From assembly GCA_021153325.1 (NCBI GenBank), contig JAGKTQ010000005.1, positions 1 to 64,000 on the forward strand: 64,000 bases of DNA, written 5' to 3'. The notes below the pieces were generated by a model. The model saw nothing but the letters and a program-made list of their open reading frames with translations, was not told the origin of the DNA and did not search any database. The translations under genes and the position numbers were made by a program. The stretch's first letter is position 1, and each line of letters begins with the position of its first letter. This DNA is from Lachnospiraceae bacterium (GTDB lineage Bacteria; Bacillota; Clostridia; Lachnospirales; Lachnospiraceae). Positions 18,135-26,454 of the stretch are shown one piece after another.

Positions 18135-18229
18135 GGTAGAAGATGCCGAAACTACTGATAAGAACACTTTTTGTCAAAACATTTACTGTACAAAAATGTC
18201 CTTGTCAGTGGTCTCGGAAGCCTTCTTCC
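18135..18229 (-). promoter_or_regulatory. Long hairpin in the pnp mRNA leader
   Basis: The arms 18146-18166 and 18197-18217 pair over 21 positions in the minus-strand transcript (17 Watson-Crick, 2 G-U, 2 mismatches). Inside, TTTTTGT and ACAAAAA add seven pairs next to one bulged base. Outside a small internal loop, 18135-18142 and 18222-18229 add 7 of 8. The hairpin ends 34 bases before the pnp ATG. In E. coli a long pnp leader stem is cut by RNase III and mediates autoregulation; a similar role here is inferred. Confidence 0.65.
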
Positions 18230-18269
18230 ACCTCTCTTTTTTTGTCTTAAGACATGAATATTTATAGAA

Positions 18270-18304
18270 AAAAGGCGGTGCGCAATAGCTCTGCGCCGCC
18301 TTTT
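18270..18304 (-). terminator. Terminator after rpsO
   Basis: On the minus strand AAAAGGCGG plus CGCA pair with TGCG and CCGCCTTTT (13 pairs with a 2-base bulge), followed by a T-run. Confidence 0.8.
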
Positions 18305-18317
18305 ACTATCATAAAAA

Positions 18318-18584
18318 TTATTTTCTGATTCCAAGTTTTGCAATCAAAGTACGATATCTTTCAATATCTTTTTTCTTTAAATAAGCAAGTAAACCTCTTC
18401 TCTGACCAACCATTTTCAAAAGACCTCTTCTTGAGTGATGATCCTTTGGATTCTCTTTTAAGTGCTCTGTAAGCTCCTGAATTCTTGCTGTTAATACTGC
18501 TACCTGTACTTCTGGTGAACCTGTGTCGCCTTCTGTTCTAGCATATTCTTTGATGATTGCTGTTTTCTTTTCTTTAGAGATCAT
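18318..18584 (-). CDS. rpsO: 30S ribosomal protein S15
   Basis: Primary 16S rRNA-binding protein of the platform of the small subunit. The sequence is diagnostic: GDTGSPEVQVAVLTARI, HLKENPKDHHSRRGLL, MVGQRRGLLAYLKKKD. 88 residues. AGGAGGATATATACA before the ATG. The leader from the promoter at 18678 is about 85 bases and can fold into a hairpin (AGAAAT..GG with CCATTTCT), a possible S15 autoregulatory site. Confidence 0.98.
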   Translation of the reverse strand: MISKEKKTAIIKEYARTEGDTGSPEVQVAVLTARIQELTEHLKENPKDHHSRRGLLKMVGQRRGLLAYLKKKDIERYRTLIAKLGIRK

Positions 18585-18677
18585 TGTATATATCCTCCTT
18601 ATTTTTTAATCGCCAATTACTAAGAAATGGTCGGAGTCGTCCAATTTCTGAGCAGTGGCTAAATCTCATACTTGCTT

Positions 18678-18706
18678 ATTGTATCACACTATTTTGAGTG
18701 TGTAAA
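18678..18706 (-). promoter_or_regulatory. SigA-type promoter of rpsO
   Basis: Minus-strand TTTACA (18701-18706), 17 bases, TACAAT (18678-18683). The spacer contains the hexamer inverted repeat CACACT/AGTGTG (18685-18702). Confidence 0.65.
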
Positions 18707-18786
18707 CTACTATTTTTGAATATAGTTGTTTTGCGCTTCAGCACTTCTACACGATATTGCCATAACTTTCCTCCATACTTACTAAT

Positions 18787-19665
18787 TTATGAAAGATCAA
18801 ACAATGACATCTGTTCTCCCGCCTGCTTGTCCTCAAATTCTGCCATATACGCAAACAACTTATCCGTATCACAAACCATTCCATTTTCACGGCAAAACTT
18901 ACGCACCACTCCAGTCAGATACTTTCTGTTCAAAGACGGCACCATATAAGCATCCCCGTATAACTTTCTGTAGCGTTCCTTTAAACCCGGAAAATGTGTA
19001 TCTAGCTTTTCATAATAATACTGCCTGTCTCCGTCACGCAAAGTCATACCTATATCAAAAAACATGATTCCATAACACTTTGCCTGTTTTGTATAATTCA
19101 AAATCCCCCGGATATTTTCTTCCGTATCGTTAATAAATGGTAATATAGGTGTCATCCAGCAGATGGTAGGTATGCCTTCTTCTTTTAAAATATTTAACAC
19201 TTCTGCCCTGCGGCTTGTAACACAGACATTTGGCTCCACAATTTTACACAATTCATCATCATAGGTAGTAAGTGTCATCTGCACAACACATTTTGTCTTT
19301 TGATTGATGCTTTTGAGCAAATCCAAGTCTCTTAAAATCATATCGGATTTTGTTTGAATGGATAGTCCAAACCCATATTCATCGATCAATTCAAGGCAAC
19401 GTCTTGTAAGCTTATATTCCTTTTCCAAATGCAGATATGGATCGCTCATGGCGCCTGTTCCGATCATACACTTCTTTCGTTTACTTCGCAGAGTCCTTTC
19501 CAAAAGCTGTGGTGCATTTACTTTGATCTCTATATCTTCAAAATCATGCTTCATCTGATAACAGGTACTTCTTGCATCACAATAAATACAGCCATGAGAA
19601 CAGCCACGATAAATATTCATCCCATTTTTCGCCGACAATATTCCTTTCGCATGTACCTCATGCAT
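18787..19665 (-). CDS. SPL-family radical SAM protein
   Basis: Radical SAM enzyme with the 4Fe-4S motif GCSHGCIYC (Cys 22, 26, 29), spacing CX3CX2C. The rest (MIGTGAMSDPYLHLEKEYKL, then ICWMTPILPFINDTEENIRG) matches the Rv2578c-like group that shares the spore photoproduct lyase fold but lacks proof of DNA repair activity. The substrate is unknown. The protein ends with KQAGEQMSLFDLS. It lies 33 bases behind the GyrI-like gene and shares its strand with the WYL regulator, so a stress-response link is possible. Confidence 0.85.
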   Translation of the reverse strand: MHEVHAKGILSAKNGMNIYRGCSHGCIYCDARSTCYQMKHDFEDIEIKVNAPQLLERTLRSKRKKCMIGTGAMSDPYLHLEKEYKLTRRCLELIDEYGFGLSIQTKSDMILRDLDLLKSINQKTKCVVQMTLTTYDDELCKIVEPNVCVTSRRAEVLNILKEEGIPTICWMTPILPFINDTEENIRGILNYTKQAKCYGIMFFDIGMTLRDGDRQYYYEKLDTHFPGLKERYRKLYGDAYMVPSLNRKYLTGVVRKFCRENGMVCDTDKLFAYMAEFEDKQAGEQMSLFDLS

Positions 19666-19698
19666 CTTGTTTTTCCTCCTGCTGCAATATCTTAACTC

Positions 19699-20334
19699 TT
19701 AATTACTCTTCTTAATCGGATGTCTCACAACTGTTTTTAATTTATTAACATCACATCTTCTCGGATCACTTAGATAAATTTCATGATGATACCTGTTATC
19801 TGTAAGATTCATCTCATATCCGTTCTCCATTGCATATTTATCCATCATTTCTATCGTAACCGGCTCATTATCATACGCACCTATATGCATACACTGCACA
19901 CAACTTCCTTCATCATACTCGAAAAACTCAACTTTGGAAAAATCCGTCTTTTTCTTTTTGGATGCTTCTGTTACTGCCCATTCAAACTCTTCTTTTGTCA
20001 CAAAATCCGGCAGTCTTATCATGGATATGAAATGAAAATCCTCTTTATGTTCAAAATCAATTTCTTTCCTGCCCTCCTGCCACCACAGACCCTCTAACGG
20101 TGGCACAACATATTCAAAATATCCGTCTATTTTATGATCACCCTTGTAACTCATTTTAATCGTAAACGCAATTCCATAAAGAAGACCTATCGACTGTTTA
20201 TACTCGCCATCCTCCTGATTTGGATTTCCTTTTCCTCGAACTGCAATATAATTCATCTTTGGAATCGTTATAATTCCCGGTTTATTTTTCGGCATATAAA
20301 ATTCTTTATATTCTTTCTTATAATCAAAAGCCAT
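19699..20334 (-). CDS. GyrI-like small-molecule-binding domain protein
   Basis: 211 residues. The start at 20334 (MAFDYKKEYKEFY) has a GGAGG site seven bases upstream; an in-frame ATG 17 codons upstream lacks one. The sequence GIITIPKMNYIAVRGKGNPN and later HIGAYDNEPVTIEMMDKYA with RYHHEIYLSDPR fits the GyrI-like/AraC-effector-binding family, which binds small molecules or hydrolyses them. No DNA-binding domain is attached. Palindromic sequences at 20415-20463 lie just upstream. Confidence 0.8.
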   Translation of the reverse strand: MAFDYKKEYKEFYMPKNKPGIITIPKMNYIAVRGKGNPNQEDGEYKQSIGLLYGIAFTIKMSYKGDHKIDGYFEYVVPPLEGLWWQEGRKEIDFEHKEDFHFISMIRLPDFVTKEEFEWAVTEASKKKKTDFSKVEFFEYDEGSCVQCMHIGAYDNEPVTIEMMDKYAMENGYEMNLTDNRYHHEIYLSDPRRCDVNKLKTVVRHPIKKSN

Positions 20335-20414
20335 CAAAATTCCTCCCACCATTTCATCCATTACGTAATACTGTCTAGAAAGCACTTCTTTTATTTTGTA
20401 TCAATTATACCACC

Positions 20415-20463
20415 TATAATATGACAACAGCATGTCACATTATAAATATTGTGTCATGCTGTT
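20415..20463. repeat. Two overlapping inverted repeats between WYL regulator and GyrI-like gene
   Basis: First pair TATAATATGAC (20415-20425) and GTCACATTATA (20434-20444), 10 of 11 matching, spacer 8. Second pair AACAGCATGTCACA (20426-20439) and TGTGTCATGCTGTT (20450-20463), 13 of 14 matching. They share bases, so they could not form at once. The second spans the stop codon of the WYL gene. No T-run follows, so it is more like an operator than a simple terminator. Confidence 0.6.
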
Positions 20464-21345
20464 CGTTAACTTTTCTTTTATTTTCTCTATGACTTCTGTC
20501 GGTGAAATCACACGAAGATACTCTCCAAAAGATAAAAGAAATCCATATACCCATTCCCCCTCCGGATACGCAGTCTTTATTCTAAAATTTCCTTCTTTTG
20601 TTACCGTGATCTCATCATTTTCAAACTCATCATACACCCGATATGCCATTTCTTTTGTTATTTCCAGTTCCAAATAAATTATATTGAGTTCCTGCGGCTC
20701 TTTCACAATAGTTTCCCTTGGCATATCTCTTATAAATGTCTCATTCAATACTTTCAGGTTCTTTATTCTTGTCACTTTAAAAAAACGATAATCTGATTTT
20801 TCTTCCTCATAAGCCTGCACATACCATGCTTTATGTTTAAAACATATTTGAAGCGGTTCTACGATCCTTTTGGATTTTTCTCCGTGTAAATTATAATAAT
20901 CAAACTCTATTTTTCTTTCTTCCAATACTGCCTGTTTAATAAAATGAAAGAAAGTGTCTTGTTCTGAGCTATTTTTCCAGTCCGTGAAATCAATATGAAT
21001 CCACTCTTTTCCCTTGTTCTGGAATATGCGTTGCATTTTTTCAGAAAGCTCCATATCAGATTCCTCATAAACACCCAGTTTTTTCATGCTTTGCAAGGCA
21101 AATAAAATCTGATCCTGTTCTTCCTTTGATAACAACGACTTATCAAATTTGAAATTATCCAACAAATGAATACCGCCATTTTTTCCTTTACTGGCATAAA
21201 CAGGAATCTGAAAAGAACTTAGTAAATCTATATCTCTATATATTGTTCTTGTTGATACTTCAAACCGGTCAGCCAGTTCTTTTGCTGTAACCGAATCCTC
21301 TGATAATAATGTATATAAAATTCCAAATAATCTTTCGTTTCTCAT
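20440..21345 (-). CDS. HTH-type transcriptional regulator with WYL domain (YafY/PafC type)
   Basis: N-terminal winged helix-turn-helix of the HTH_11 type (ERLFGILYTLL, then TAKELADRFEVSTRTIYRDI), followed by a WYL sensor domain (about residues 140-220, EFDYYNLHG and PLQICFKHKAWYVQAY) and the WCX extension at the C-terminus. Such proteins sense ligands or single-stranded nucleic acid and regulate neighbouring or DNA-damage genes. 301 residues. AGAGG ribosome site. Divergent from the ABC exporter pair, which is the most likely target together with the downstream GyrI-like gene. Confidence 0.9.
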   Translation of the reverse strand: MRNERLFGILYTLLSEDSVTAKELADRFEVSTRTIYRDIDLLSSFQIPVYASKGKNGGIHLLDNFKFDKSLLSKEEQDQILFALQSMKKLGVYEESDMELSEKMQRIFQNKGKEWIHIDFTDWKNSSEQDTFFHFIKQAVLEERKIEFDYYNLHGEKSKRIVEPLQICFKHKAWYVQAYEEEKSDYRFFKVTRIKNLKVLNETFIRDMPRETIVKEPQELNIIYLELEITKEMAYRVYDEFENDEITVTKEGNFRIKTAYPEGEWVYGFLLSFGEYLRVISPTEVIEKIKEKLTNSMTQYL

Positions 21346-21355
21346 ACAGTCCTCT

Positions 21356-21480
21356 TTAATAAATAGAAAACTCTACTCTCTCTATCACTAATTTTTCGTC
21401 ATACCCTATCGTAACAATCATTTCATCTGCGGACCACTTATCAAACAAAGCTGCCCTGCATATCCGGCTCCTCTCTTTTG
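21356..21480 (-). pseudogene. Possible remnant of a Y-family DNA polymerase C-terminal region
   Basis: The minus-strand reading ending at the TAA at 21356 contains DKWSADEMIVTIGYDEKL. This resembles, from memory, the segment of clostridial Y-family (DinB/UmuC-like) polymerases that reads roughly VTDQIVLTVGYDIENL. An in-frame stop occurs about 44 codons upstream and no start or ribosome site is seen. The assignment is tentative; it could be a fragment of another gene or chance. Confidence 0.25.
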
Positions 21481-21557
21481 TTCCTCTATACTAACATTCC
21501 GCTTATAGCTTTACAACAACATCCCATTTTTTCTTTTCCTAAAAAGCTTTTTTAACA

Positions 21558-21585
21558 AAGACTTTTCGGAGTCTTCTTTTTATTG
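21558..21585 (+). terminator. Leader terminator upstream of the ABC exporter genes
   Basis: AAGACT (21558-21563) and AGTCTT (21570-21575) close over a T-G pair and a TTCG tetraloop, followed by CTTTTTATT. It faces the exporter genes and precedes their promoter by only a few bases, so it insulates them or attenuates a longer transcript. Confidence 0.65.
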
Positions 21586-21611
21586 CAACCCATTTTCAAA
21601 AGTATTATACT
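21583..21611 (+). promoter_or_regulatory. SigA-type promoter of the ABC exporter genes
   Basis: TTGCAA (21583-21588), 17 bases, TATACT (21606-21611). The roughly 85-base leader that follows contains CGGCA and TGCCG that can pair around a smaller CTTC/GAAG stem. Confidence 0.7.
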
Positions 21612-21700
21612 AAGTTCTGGCGGCATAATTTTACACTTCTAAATGAAAGAAGCATAGTTTTGCCGTTTCTTATTACACAACATTACAGAAAGGTTGTCTT

Positions 21701-23440
21701 ATGAAAAAATTATTACGATATCTAAAGGCTTATAAGAAAGAAAGCATCATTGCTCCTCTTTTTAAAATGTTGGAAGCAAGCTTTGAATTGTTTGTTCCAC
21801 TTGTAGTAGCGAATATTGTTGATGTAGGTATTGACAGCAAGGATTTTGGCTACATCGCAAAAATGGGATGTCTTCTTATTTTACTTGGCATTATCGGACT
21901 TACCTGTTCCCTTACAGCCCAATATTTTTCTGCAAAGGCTGCCGTTGGTTTCGGTACGGCTCTGCGCAGTGATCTGTTTGCTCATATCAATTCTTTATCC
22001 TATGAGGAAATTGATAAGACAGGAACTTCCACTTTAATTACACGAATGACAAATGACATCAATCAGATACAGTCCGGTGTCAATCTTGTATTGCGCCTTT
22101 TCCTGCGTTCTCCTTTCATTGTATTCGGTGCTATGATCATGGCATTTACTATTGATGTGAAAGCAGCACTTATTTTTGTAATAGCGATTCCTTTGCTTGC
22201 TATTGTAGTTTTTGGTATTATGGCAGCAAGTATTCCACTTTATAAAAAAGTACAAAGACAGTTGGACAAAGTACTCCTTATTACCCGTGAAAATTTGACC
22301 GGTGTTCGTGTCATCCGTTCTGTTTGCAGGCAGGAACAGGAAAAAGAGGCTTTTGAGGATACAAATTCCACTCTTATGAGTCTTCAGGTATTCGTTGGAA
22401 AAATTTCTGCATTTTTAAATCCAGTTACTTATATCATTGTAAATGTCGCTTTGCTCGCTCTTGTATGGATCGGCGCTCTTCAGGTTGAGAGTGGTATTCT
22501 TACACAGGGCGCAGTTATCGCTCTTGTAAACTACATGTCACAAATTTTGACAGAACTTATCAAGCTGGCAAACTTGATCATCAATATTACGAAATCACTT
22601 GCCAGTGCAAATCGAATCAATGAAATATTCGATTTAGAACCAAGTGTAAAAGATGTAACAAAGAACCTTTCCTCTGAAGCGCCAAATACAAAGGATGCTG
22701 TTACCATCCATGATGTTTCCTTTGCCTATGGTAATTCCAAAGAATACTCTTTGGAGAACATTAATTTCACTGTGAAAAAGGGAGAAACCATTGGAATTAT
22801 CGGTGGTACTGGTTCTGGTAAATCTACTTTAGTCAATCTCCTTCCACGTTTTTATGATGTGCAAAAAGGTGAAGTGCTGATCAACGGCAAAAATGTAAAA
22901 GAATTTACCTTGACAGATTTGCGAAAAAAATTTGGTATTGTTCCACAACGTGCCGTTCTTTTTCAAGGCACGATAAAAGAAAATATTCGTTTTGGCAAAG
23001 AAGATGCTACTGACGAAGAAATTTGGAAAGCTCTGGAAACCGCTCAGGCACTTGACTTTGTTCAAAAGAAAAAAGAAGGCTTGGATGCTTTTGTGGAACA
23101 GGGAGGTTCCAATCTTTCCGGTGGTCAAAAACAACGACTTACCATTGCAAGAGCGTTAGTAAGTAACCCGGAATTTTTGATCTTGGATGACAGTGCTTCT
23201 GCTCTTGACTTTGCAACCGATGCGGCACTCCGAAAAGCCATTCGTCAAAATACAGAAAATTGTACCGTATTTCTCGTATCCCAACGTTCTACGACGATCA
23301 AGGATGCCGATAAGATACTTGTTTTAGATGATGGACAATTAGCGGGCTGCGGAACACACAAAGAATTGCTTTCTACCTGTGAAGTTTACCGTGAGATCTG
23401 TCTTTCCCAATTATCAAAAGAGGAGGTCGAAACAGCATGA
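21701..23440 (+). CDS. ABC exporter half-transporter, degenerate-site subunit
   Basis: Type IV (type I exporter fold) half-transporter: six membrane segments in residues about 15-300, nucleotide-binding domain from about 340. Walker A IGGTGSGKST near 366-375, signature LSGGQ near 471, Walker B FLILDDSAS near 493. The residue after the Walker B Asp is Asp instead of the catalytic Glu, the hallmark of the inactive site in heterodimeric exporters such as BmrC/TM287. 579 residues. The stop overlaps the start of the partner as ATGA. Drug or lipid export is inferred; the substrate is unknown. Confidence 0.92.
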   Translation: MKKLLRYLKAYKKESIIAPLFKMLEASFELFVPLVVANIVDVGIDSKDFGYIAKMGCLLILLGIIGLTCSLTAQYFSAKAAVGFGTALRSDLFAHINSLSYEEIDKTGTSTLITRMTNDINQIQSGVNLVLRLFLRSPFIVFGAMIMAFTIDVKAALIFVIAIPLLAIVVFGIMAASIPLYKKVQRQLDKVLLITRENLTGVRVIRSVCRQEQEKEAFEDTNSTLMSLQVFVGKISAFLNPVTYIIVNVALLALVWIGALQVESGILTQGAVIALVNYMSQILTELIKLANLIINITKSLASANRINEIFDLEPSVKDVTKNLSSEAPNTKDAVTIHDVSFAYGNSKEYSLENINFTVKKGETIGIIGGTGSGKSTLVNLLPRFYDVQKGEVLINGKNVKEFTLTDLRKKFGIVPQRAVLFQGTIKENIRFGKEDATDEEIWKALETAQALDFVQKKKEGLDAFVEQGGSNLSGGQKQRLTIARALVSNPEFLILDDSASALDFATDAALRKAIRQNTENCTVFLVSQRSTTIKDADKILVLDDGQLAGCGTHKELLSTCEVYREICLSQLSKEEVETA

Positions 23441-25197
23441 AACAAAAAAACAACGTTGTAAAAAAATCTACCATAAAAGAAATATTAAAGCTGATCAAAC
23501 CGCACATGTTTTTTGTAGTGCTCTCTTTCCTTCTTGCCATTTTGACCGTCACACTAACTTTATATATACCGGTACTGACTGGTGATGCAATTGATTATAT
23601 TGTGGAACCCGGTAAGGTCGATTTTGCCAAACTCCTTCCACTGCTTCAAAAAATGATGATCATGATACTCGTTACTGCACTTGCCCAGTGGCTGATGAAT
23701 TTATGTAACAATCATATTACCTATAATGTCGTAAAAGAAATTCGTATCCGCGCCTTTAACCATCTTCAGGAGCTTCCATTAAAATATATCGATGCCAATC
23801 AGCATGGGGATATTTTGAGCCGTATCGTTTCTGATGTGGACCAGTTTTCCGATGGTCTTTTAATGGGATTTACACAGCTTTTCAGCGGTATTCTTACTAT
23901 AGTGGGAACCTTGCTCTTTATGCTTTCCAAAAATATTCCGCTTGCCTGTGTCGTTGTTCTCTTGACGCCAATTTCCTTGTTTGTGGCAAGTTTTATTGCC
24001 AAACGTACTTTTTCCATGTTCCACAAACAATCTGAGACAAGAGGCAGACTTACTTCTCTAACTAACGAAATGGTTGGAAACGAAAAGATCATTCAGGCTT
24101 TTGGTTATGAAAAAAGAGCTCAAGAACGTTTTGACAATATCAATAAAGAACTGCAGGATTGCAGTGTAAAGGCAATCTTCTTCTCTTCCATTACGAATCC
24201 TGCTACTCGCTTCGTAAACAGCCTTGTTTATACAGCAGTCGCAATCGTAGGTGCACTTTTGGCGATCAAAGGTCACCTGAGCATCGGACAGCTCTCCTGC
24301 TTTTTGACCTATGCGAACCAGTATACGAAACCTTTTAATGAAATTTCAGGTGTAGTCACTGAATTACAAAATTCTTTTGCCTGTGCAGAACGTGTTTTTG
24401 AACTAATTTCAGAGCAGCCACAAACTCCCGACGCACCGGATGCACATGTGCTGGTCGATGCCAAAGGAACTGTAGATTTAGAACATGTTGCTTTCTCCTA
24501 TACACCAGAGCAAAAACTGATCACAGATTTAAACCTTCATGTAAATCCAGGACAGCGCATTGCTATTGTAGGTCCAACAGGCTGTGGAAAAAGTACTTTG
24601 ATTAACCTCCTAATGCGCTTCTATGATGTAAAAAGTGGCACTATCCGCGTAGACCATATTCCAATTACAGAAATGACACGAGACAGCTTACGAACGAATT
24701 ATGGTATGGTCTTGCAGGAAACATGGTTGAAATCCGGTACGATACGCGAAAATATATGTTATGGAAAAACGGATGCCACCGAAGAAGAAATCATTGCCGC
24801 CGCAAAAGCTGCCCACGCGCACAGCTTCATCAAACGAATGCCAGATGGCTATGATACTATTATTTCCGAAGATGGAGGAAACCTTTCTCAAGGTCAAAAA
24901 CAGCTTTTATGTATTTCACGTGTTATGCTCACGTTACCACCTATGCTGATCTTGGATGAAGCGACCTCCTCCATTGATACGCGTACAGAAATCCGAATCC
25001 AGAAAGCATTTGAAGAAATGATGAAAGGTCGTACCAGTTTCATTGTAGCACACAGACTTTCTACAATCAAAGAAGCCAATGTTATTCTCGTTATGAAGGA
25101 TGGCGATATTATCGAACAAGGCAGTCACGAAGAACTCCTTGCTAAAAATGGTTTCTATGCGAACCTTTATAACAGCCAGTTTGCACCAACGGCATAA
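23437..25197 (+). CDS. ABC exporter half-transporter, catalytic-site subunit
   Basis: Second half of the heterodimeric exporter. Six membrane segments in residues about 20-310, then the ATPase domain with Walker A VGPTGCGKST near 377, signature LSQGQ near 483 (second Gly replaced by Gln) and Walker B LILDEATSSID near 505 with the catalytic Glu. H-loop AHRLST follows. Together with the partner's intact LSGGQ this gives one consensus and one degenerate ATP site, as in BmrCD and TM287/288. 586 residues. GAGGTC ribosome site inside the first gene. Confidence 0.92.
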   Translation: MKQKNNVVKKSTIKEILKLIKPHMFFVVLSFLLAILTVTLTLYIPVLTGDAIDYIVEPGKVDFAKLLPLLQKMMIMILVTALAQWLMNLCNNHITYNVVKEIRIRAFNHLQELPLKYIDANQHGDILSRIVSDVDQFSDGLLMGFTQLFSGILTIVGTLLFMLSKNIPLACVVVLLTPISLFVASFIAKRTFSMFHKQSETRGRLTSLTNEMVGNEKIIQAFGYEKRAQERFDNINKELQDCSVKAIFFSSITNPATRFVNSLVYTAVAIVGALLAIKGHLSIGQLSCFLTYANQYTKPFNEISGVVTELQNSFACAERVFELISEQPQTPDAPDAHVLVDAKGTVDLEHVAFSYTPEQKLITDLNLHVNPGQRIAIVGPTGCGKSTLINLLMRFYDVKSGTIRVDHIPITEMTRDSLRTNYGMVLQETWLKSGTIRENICYGKTDATEEEIIAAAKAAHAHSFIKRMPDGYDTIISEDGGNLSQGQKQLLCISRVMLTLPPMLILDEATSSIDTRTEIRIQKAFEEMMKGRTSFIVAHRLSTIKEANVILVMKDGDIIEQGSHEELLAKNGFYANLYNSQFAPTA

Positions 25198-25224
25198 TGA
25201 AAATAAAATCACAGAACAATAAAC

Positions 25225-25254
25225 TTAGGGCACCTTCCTTAGAAGATGCCCTAA
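25225..25254. terminator. Terminator between the converging exporter and NlpC/P60 genes
   Basis: TTAGGGCA pairs with TGCCCTAA and, across one mismatch, CTTC with GAAG, giving a 12-pair stem with a 4-base loop. The T-rich tail is modest on both sides. Confidence 0.65.
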
Positions 25255-25295
25255 ACTTTACTCTTTTCTATTCTATTTTGGTATACTCAAATCTT

Positions 25296-26333
25296 TTATG
25301 GTAATATTCTTACTGCTTTTACCGGTGAACGATAATTATAGTTGGAAATCTTAATTCCTGTAGAAGGACTGCTGGCATGAATAACTTGTCCATTACCAAT
25401 ATAAATAGCAACATGATTAATAGAACCATTCTTTCCATAGAAAATCAAATCTCCAGGCTGTACTTCTGAAATACTGATCTGTGTACCGGAATTTGCCTGC
25501 GAACCGGAATGATGTGGCAAACTATAGCCAAAGTTTTTGAATACGCTCAAAACGAAACCGGAACAATCCGCACCATTTGTTAAACTTGTGCCACCCCATA
25601 CATAGGGATTTCCTAAAAACTGTTTTGCATACTGGCAAAGGTCAACTCGTAAGTCGGAAACACCCTGTCCATACAAAAGTTCTGTCATAGTGATTGCTGT
25701 AGGAAGCTTGTCTGATATTTCCACATAATCCGCACAAACATAATATGCTTCATCATCCAGATTAATTTTCACCCAGCCATCCATCACTTCTACCACTTCC
25801 AGTTCTTCTCCTTCTGGAACTGTTGTAAGGACACCACATTCTGTATTGGGCTCTTCTCTGATCTTCAATGCATCCGTCGTAACAGTTGCTATCGTTTCTA
25901 CAAGCTCTCTTGCTTTTAATTTGGCATCTACACCTGTCAAAAGATAATCCAGATTCACATATCCCTCAACTTCTCCTGACTGAATATACGCCCAATTTCC
26001 TTCTGTACTTATGATCTCGCAAGCTGCATCCTTTGGAAGTTTTCCAACTAATTTCCCTGACTCATCCGGAATCTCACGAATATTCAAGTTGTTGTCTACC
26101 TGAGCAATTCCTATATTTCTATATCCCCAATAAGTTTCTTCCGCTGTATTTGCAGTCTGTATATATTCATCTTCTGTTAAATCTGCCTGAATTAATGTTG
26201 ACACTCCTGCCGGCTGTGACACTGTATTTCTCACTAATGTAGTTTCGGCTGCCTGCGCTTCTAATGGATTTGCTAAAATCAATACACCAAGTGCAAGTGC
26301 AGCAGCATAAGTCAATTCTCTTTTTTTACTCAT
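25296..26333 (-). CDS. Secreted SH3 / NlpC-P60 cell-wall hydrolase
   Basis: Signal peptide at residues about 1-28 (hydrophobic core YAAALALGVLILA, cleavage after AQA). Two bacterial SH3 domains follow (NLNIREIPDESGKLVGKLP; DALKIREEPNTECGVLTTVP), then a C-terminal NlpC/P60 peptidase domain with Cys near 256 (GADCSGFVLSVF) and His near 308 (INHVAIYIG). It cuts peptides of peptidoglycan, typically the D-Glu to diamino-acid bond. The ATG at 26333 has GGAAAG upstream; an in-frame GTG six codons earlier does not. 345 residues. Confidence 0.93.
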   Translation of the reverse strand: MSKKRELTYAAALALGVLILANPLEAQAAETTLVRNTVSQPAGVSTLIQADLTEDEYIQTANTAEETYWGYRNIGIAQVDNNLNIREIPDESGKLVGKLPKDAACEIISTEGNWAYIQSGEVEGYVNLDYLLTGVDAKLKARELVETIATVTTDALKIREEPNTECGVLTTVPEGEELEVVEVMDGWVKINLDDEAYYVCADYVEISDKLPTAITMTELLYGQGVSDLRVDLCQYAKQFLGNPYVWGGTSLTNGADCSGFVLSVFKNFGYSLPHHSGSQANSGTQISISEVQPGDLIFYGKNGSINHVAIYIGNGQVIHASSPSTGIKISNYNYRSPVKAVRILP

Positions 26334-26387
26334 ATTTTCTTTCCACTTCACTATTTATTACAAAATTGTTAAATTTGTTACATGGTT

Positions 26388-26416
26388 ATTATAGCAATCT
26401 AATAGAGTCCTGTCAA
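26388..26416 (-). promoter_or_regulatory. Consensus SigA promoter of the NlpC/P60 gene
   Basis: Minus-strand TTGACA (26411-26416), exactly 17 bases, TATAAT (26388-26393): a perfect match at both hexamers. The leader before the start codon is about 50 bases and AT-rich. Confidence 0.88.
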
Positions 26417-26422
26417 CGTAAA

Positions 26423-26444
26423 AGTGTCGCCCACAGGCGACACT
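26423..26444 (-). terminator. Terminator after ribF
   Basis: AGTGTCGCC and GGCGACACT form a perfect 9-pair stem with a 4-base loop, followed on the minus strand by TTTTA. It ends the long nusA operon. Confidence 0.8.
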
Positions 26445-26454
26445 GTAATTATCC

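Larger units (their letters stand above)
21346..21700. other. 355-base divergent intergenic region
   Basis: Holds, from left to right: the upstream region of the WYL regulator, a possible gene remnant (21356-21480, minus), a factor-independent terminator pointing toward the exporter genes (21558-21585), and the exporter promoter (21583-21611). No ATG occurs on the plus strand between 21361 and 21540, so no standard leader peptide is seen there. Confidence 0.6.

Noticed and set aside
18152..18343. Small minus-strand reading frame across the rpsO terminator
   Set aside because: It spans the rpsO terminator and pnp leader hairpin; the codons are explained by those RNA structures.
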